The position numbers were made by a program, and so were the translations under genes. Positions 61,722-64,000 of a DNA stretch of 64,000 nucleotides are shown here, piece by piece; positions within the stretch are counted from its first letter, which is position 1, and each line of letters opens with the position of its first letter. The notes beneath the pieces were generated by a model that was not told where the DNA came from, did no database searches, and saw only the letters and a program-made list of their open reading frames with translations. This DNA is from Sphingomonas abaci (GTDB lineage: Bacteria; Pseudomonadota; Alphaproteobacteria; Sphingomonadales; Sphingomonadaceae), in the NCBI RefSeq assembly GCF_014199625.1, contig NZ_JACHNY010000004.1, positions 186,001-250,000 on the forward strand, written 5' to 3'.

Positions 61722-62216
61722 ATGATCCGGGCGGATGAGCCGGGAAGCGGAAGACAGGTGGAGCAACGGTTCAGCGAGATCACCCCCAGCCAGGCCGTCT
61801 GCCTGCGGCTGGTGGCGCAGGGCATGTCGAGCAAGGAGATCGCGCAGGCGAGCGGACTGAGCTGGCAGACCGTCGACACCTATCTGAAACAGGCGATGGC
61901 GAAGCTGGGAGTCTCCAACCGGCGCGAGGCGGCGCGGCTGTTCGTGGCATGGGAAAACGGCGGAAATCCGCCATCCCAGAAATCGGAACCCCCATTGCCG
62001 GCGCTTGGCATCCCCCCGGAACCACCGGCACAGACGGGGTCGACCGATGGCGGAACGGCGGCCAGCCCCCGTTTCCTGCCCCCGGTCGGTGGGAGCCTGA
62101 ACGACCTTCGTTGGGACCAGAAGACGATCAAGGCCCTGCAGGTGGCCGGCCTCGGCGTCGCCGTGGTGATCGCCCTGGCGCTGGCGATGGCGGGATTGCT
62201 CCAGACCTTTCGCTGA
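61722..62216 (+). CDS. LuxR-type HTH regulator with C-terminal membrane anchor
   Basis: A 164-residue protein. The LuxR/GerE DNA-binding domain (residues about 18-75: ITPSQAVCLRLVAQGMSSKEIAQASGLSWQTVDTYLKQAMAKLGVSNRREAARLF) comes first, then a Pro/Gly/Ser-rich linker of about 55 residues, and a single C-terminal transmembrane helix (ALQVAGLGVAVVIALALAMAGLL). There is no receiver or ligand domain. A membrane-tethered LuxR regulator is uncommon; it could be released by proteolysis or act at the membrane. It heads a same-strand run of four genes. Confidence 0.82.
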   Translation: MIRADEPGSGRQVEQRFSEITPSQAVCLRLVAQGMSSKEIAQASGLSWQTVDTYLKQAMAKLGVSNRREAARLFVAWENGGNPPSQKSEPPLPALGIPPEPPAQTGSTDGGTAASPRFLPPVGGSLNDLRWDQKTIKALQVAGLGVAVVIALALAMAGLLQTFR

Positions 62217-62260
62217 CACTCGCACGGGGCGGCCCGGACCGGCCGCCAGGGGGAACCATC

Positions 62261-62620
62261 ATGCCGACCTTCCAGCCCACTGCCGGCGCCGTCGTCGCCG
62301 CCGATACGCAGAAGACCATCGCCGCCCTGGATGGCGCGCTGCTCGATTCGATGCGCATGTGCATGTCCTTCATCGAGGCGACGCAAGGATCGGGCCTGCC
62401 CGCCGCGCGCAGCCAGAAGGTGCTCCACTCGCTGTCGACCGGCATCGCCTCGGTGGTCGAGGGGCGCAGCCAGGTCGTCTCCGCGATCCGCCACCTCAAC
62501 GCGATCAAGCAGGGCAGCAACATCGCGCCGATGAATTTCGGCTGCCCCGAAGGCTGGGAGCAGATGGCGCTCGACGCCGGCCAGCCGGCTCCTCGCGCCG
62601 ACCGCCCCGTGGCCGCCTGA
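62261..62620 (+). CDS. Small helical protein of unknown function in the LuxR cassette
   Basis: Not recognised. The 119 residues are mostly helical (DTQKTIAALDGALLDSMRMCMSFIEATQ, SQKVLHSLSTGIASVVEGRSQVVSAIRHLNAIKQ) with a C-terminal NFGCPEGWEQMALDAG and Pro-rich end. There is no signal or membrane helix. CAGGGGGAA stands 7 bases before the ATG. It starts 45 bases after the regulator stop, so it is probably in the same transcript. Confidence 0.75.
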   Translation: MPTFQPTAGAVVAADTQKTIAALDGALLDSMRMCMSFIEATQGSGLPAARSQKVLHSLSTGIASVVEGRSQVVSAIRHLNAIKQGSNIAPMNFGCPEGWEQMALDAGQPAPRADRPVAA

Positions 62621-62668
62621 CCCGCCGCCACCCGATCCGCTGCCACCCGGTCCACTGAACGCCGACGG

Positions 62669-63082
62669 ATGATCGTCGCCCTGCTGTTCTGGCTGCTGGC
62701 GCTCGCCAGCACCGGCGTCGCCCTGCTCTATGGCGGGCGCGACGGGCGGCGGGCCGCGCTCCTGATCCTGTCGGCGAGCGTGCTGACGATCGTCGCCAGC
62801 CGGATCGACCATGGCTGGCAACAGGTGGAGGTGGCCCGACTGGGCGTCGACCTGCTGCTGCTCGCCGGGCTGTACGCGCTGATGCTCGACAGCCGGCGCT
62901 GGTGGCCGATCTGGATGACTGGCTTCCACCTGGCGGCGGTGGCCAGTCATCTGGCGGTGGCGATCGCCCCGGCCTTTCTGCCGCGCATGTACCGCGCGAT
63001 CGAGAGCTTCTGGGCCATCCCGGTCCTGCTCAGCCTGATGCTGGGGGTGGCGTTCGACGTCCGCCGTCACGTCCGCGACTGA
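62669..63082 (+). CDS. Unknown integral membrane protein in the LuxR cassette
   Basis: Not recognised. The 137 residues contain about four to five hydrophobic helices (MIVALLFWLLALASTGVALLYG, AALLILSASVLTIVAS, LGVDLLLLAGLYALMLD, WWPIWMTGFHLAAVASHLAVAIAP, FWAIPVLLSLMLGVAF) and short loops. Buried histidine residues occur in helix 4 (GFHLAAVASHLAVA). No family was identified. It lies 48 bases after the preceding gene on the same strand. Confidence 0.72.
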   Translation: MIVALLFWLLALASTGVALLYGGRDGRRAALLILSASVLTIVASRIDHGWQQVEVARLGVDLLLLAGLYALMLDSRRWWPIWMTGFHLAAVASHLAVAIAPAFLPRMYRAIESFWAIPVLLSLMLGVAFDVRRHVRD

Positions 63083-63147
63083 TCCGGCCCCGCCCCCATA
63101 AACATCCCCCCGGCGCTGCCGCCGGGCGTTCGAGAAGATAGAATTCG

Positions 63148-63591
63148 ATGTCCTCAGCCATCATCGACAACCCTGCGGCGGGCGCCGCCCAGACGGACGG
63201 GCCAGCGGCCGACATCGATCCGGCCGCGCCGCCGCCGGCGATCGCCGACGCCGCATCCGCCGCGCCGCCGCTTTCGCTGGCGCGCGCGCGCCGCGCCTTC
63301 GCCGCGCGCCGTCGCCGGCACAAGGTGTTCGGCGACCGCGCCGACATCTTCGGCGAGCCCGCCTGGGACATGCTGCTCGACCTGTACATCGCCCTGCACG
63401 AGGGCAAGCATGTCACGGTCAGCAACGCCTGCGCCTCGTCCGGCGCGGCGACCACCACCGGCCTGCGCTGGGTCGCGACGCTGGCGGAGCGCGGGCTGGT
63501 CGAGCGGATCCCCGATCCGAACGACGGCCGCCGCTTCTTCGTGCAACTGACCGCCGACGCCGCGGCGCTGGTCGAAGCTTCGCTGGACTGA
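63148..63591 (+). CDS. MarR-like winged-helix protein
   Basis: A 147-residue protein: an Ala/Pro-rich N-terminal tail of about 45 residues, then a basic helix (RARRAFAARRRRHKVFG) and a MarR-type winged helix (WDMLLDLYIALHEGKHVTVSNACASSGAATTTGLRWVATLAERGLVERIPDPNDGRRFFVQLTADAAALVE). The recognition helix would be AATTTGLRWVATLAERG and the wing DPNDGRRFFVQL. The target is unknown. It lies 65 bases after the membrane protein and converges on the FAD oxidoreductase with a gap of 6 bases. Confidence 0.83.
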   Translation: MSSAIIDNPAAGAAQTDGPAADIDPAAPPPAIADAASAAPPLSLARARRAFAARRRRHKVFGDRADIFGEPAWDMLLDLYIALHEGKHVTVSNACASSGAATTTGLRWVATLAERGLVERIPDPNDGRRFFVQLTADAAALVEASLD

Positions 63592-63597
63592 CCGCGG

Positions 63598-64000
63598 TCA
63601 GGCCGCCAGCTCCTCCGCCGCCACCGCCGGCGGGGCGAGGGCGGCGAGCGACCGACCGACCGCCTCGGCGACCTTGATCCCGTCGACCGCCGCCGACAGG
63701 ATGCCGCCCGCATAGCCGGCCCCCTCGCCCGCCGGATACAGGCCGACGGTGTTGATGCTCTGGAAGTCGGCGCCGCGCGTGACCCGGATCGGCGAGGAGG
63801 TGCGCGTCTCGATCCCGGTCAGCACCGCGTCGGGGTGGTCGTAGCCGGGGATCTGCCGGCCGAACGCGACCAGCGCCTCGCGCATCGCGGTGATGACGAA
63901 ATCGGGCAGGCATTCGGCCAGGTCGGTCATCTTCACCCCCGGCCGGTAGGAGGGGATGACGCTGCCCAGCCTGGTCGACGGCCGCCCCGCCAGGAAGTCG
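63598..64000 (-). CDS. FAD-dependent oxidoreductase, C-terminal part, truncated by window edge
   Basis: The frame is open to base 64000, so the N-terminal part with the FAD motif lies outside. The visible 133 residues include RPSTRLGSVIPSYRPG, VKMTDLAECLPDFVITAMREAL, ETRTSSPIRVTRG, and the C-terminal FAD/substrate region GLYPAGEGAGYAGGILSAAVDGI. These fit the uncharacterised FAD-dependent dehydrogenase family COG2509. An Ala-rich tail follows. The reaction is unknown. Confidence 0.85.
   Translation of the reverse strand, partial: DFLAGRPSTRLGSVIPSYRPGVKMTDLAECLPDFVITAMREALVAFGRQIPGYDHPDAVLTGIETRTSSPIRVTRGADFQSINTVGLYPAGEGAGYAGGILSAAVDGIKVAEAVGRSLAALAPPAVAAEELAA

Noticed and set aside
58835..61879. 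A 1014-codon minus-strand frame opposite the TonB receptor
   Set aside because: Shadow of the receptor coding strand; no recognisable family, and composition is that of an antisense frame.

Overview
The window is a stretch of GC-rich alphaproteobacterial chromosome. Gene content and order point to the Sphingomonadales (Sphingomonas in the broad sense). The hints are a gpsA-tsaD / hemC-hemD-mitofilin-like block, a ubiquinol-cytochrome c chaperone next to a DUF177 gene, an SDHAF4-type (DUF1674) small protein, a HIG1-domain protein, a large TonB-dependent receptor with a VVTGSRI plug start, a DUF2490 protein and a flavin-dependent halogenase homologue. Taxonomy is inferred from gene content only; no rRNA is present. 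No phage, IS element, integrase or CRISPR array was seen.

Layout. 1-882: end of a DUF1176 gene. 1049-5013 (minus): probable operon gluQ, HIG1-domain gene, cobalamin adenosyltransferase, egtB, egtD (ergothioneine). 5067-10181 (plus): HNH nuclease, EF-hand lipoprotein, type II NADH dehydrogenase, PEP carboxylase. 10468-19583 (minus): nfrB-like glycosyltransferase with a companion barrel-like protein, TauE/SafE exporter, TIGR02186 membrane protein, HerA-type ATPase, oligopeptidase B, DedA and thioesterase, mostly with 4-base stop/start overlaps. 20031-26326: bamE, UQCC chaperone, DUF177, GNAT, an exported unknown, recQ, and a three-gene overlapping cassette led by a DUF442 phosphatase. 26465-28537 (minus): amtB-glnK behind a near-perfect sigma-54 promoter, and a DUF2007 gene. 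28661-28801: a ccdA antitoxin remnant. 29073-40788: tldD, ung, CHCC zinc-finger gene, orphan ABC ATPase, nadB, a serine hydrolase, polA, a flippase and a small lipoprotein. 41024-46560 (minus): purH, then rsmB-like, rpe and heparinase II/III. 46662-48727: DUF1674 and AsmA. 48889-53688: gpsA-tsaD and hemC-hemD-mitofilin-like. 53902-55866: rlmE, ppx and tRNA-Gln. 55991-61564: halogenase-like gene, DUF2490 gene and TonB-dependent receptor. 61722-63591: a membrane-tethered LuxR-type regulator, two unknowns and a MarR-like gene. 63598-64000: end of a FAD-dependent oxidoreductase.

Most of the window is housekeeping. The unusual signals are: a dispersed REP-like inverted-repeat family that sits mainly between convergent genes; two perfect DnaA-box 9-mers, each using a TTA codon, inside a coding sequence; a halogenase homologue that lacks the catalytic lysine; an adenosyltransferase gene with no conventional start codon; a reduced N4-receptor-like gene pair; and the membrane-tethered LuxR cassette. 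The last two are the best candidates for an undescribed system, but the evidence is architectural only.

Start codons were chosen by family length, visible Shine-Dalgarno sequence and overlap with neighbours; many differ from the longest possible reading frame. Domain and family names were assigned by eye from sequence motifs, with no database search.
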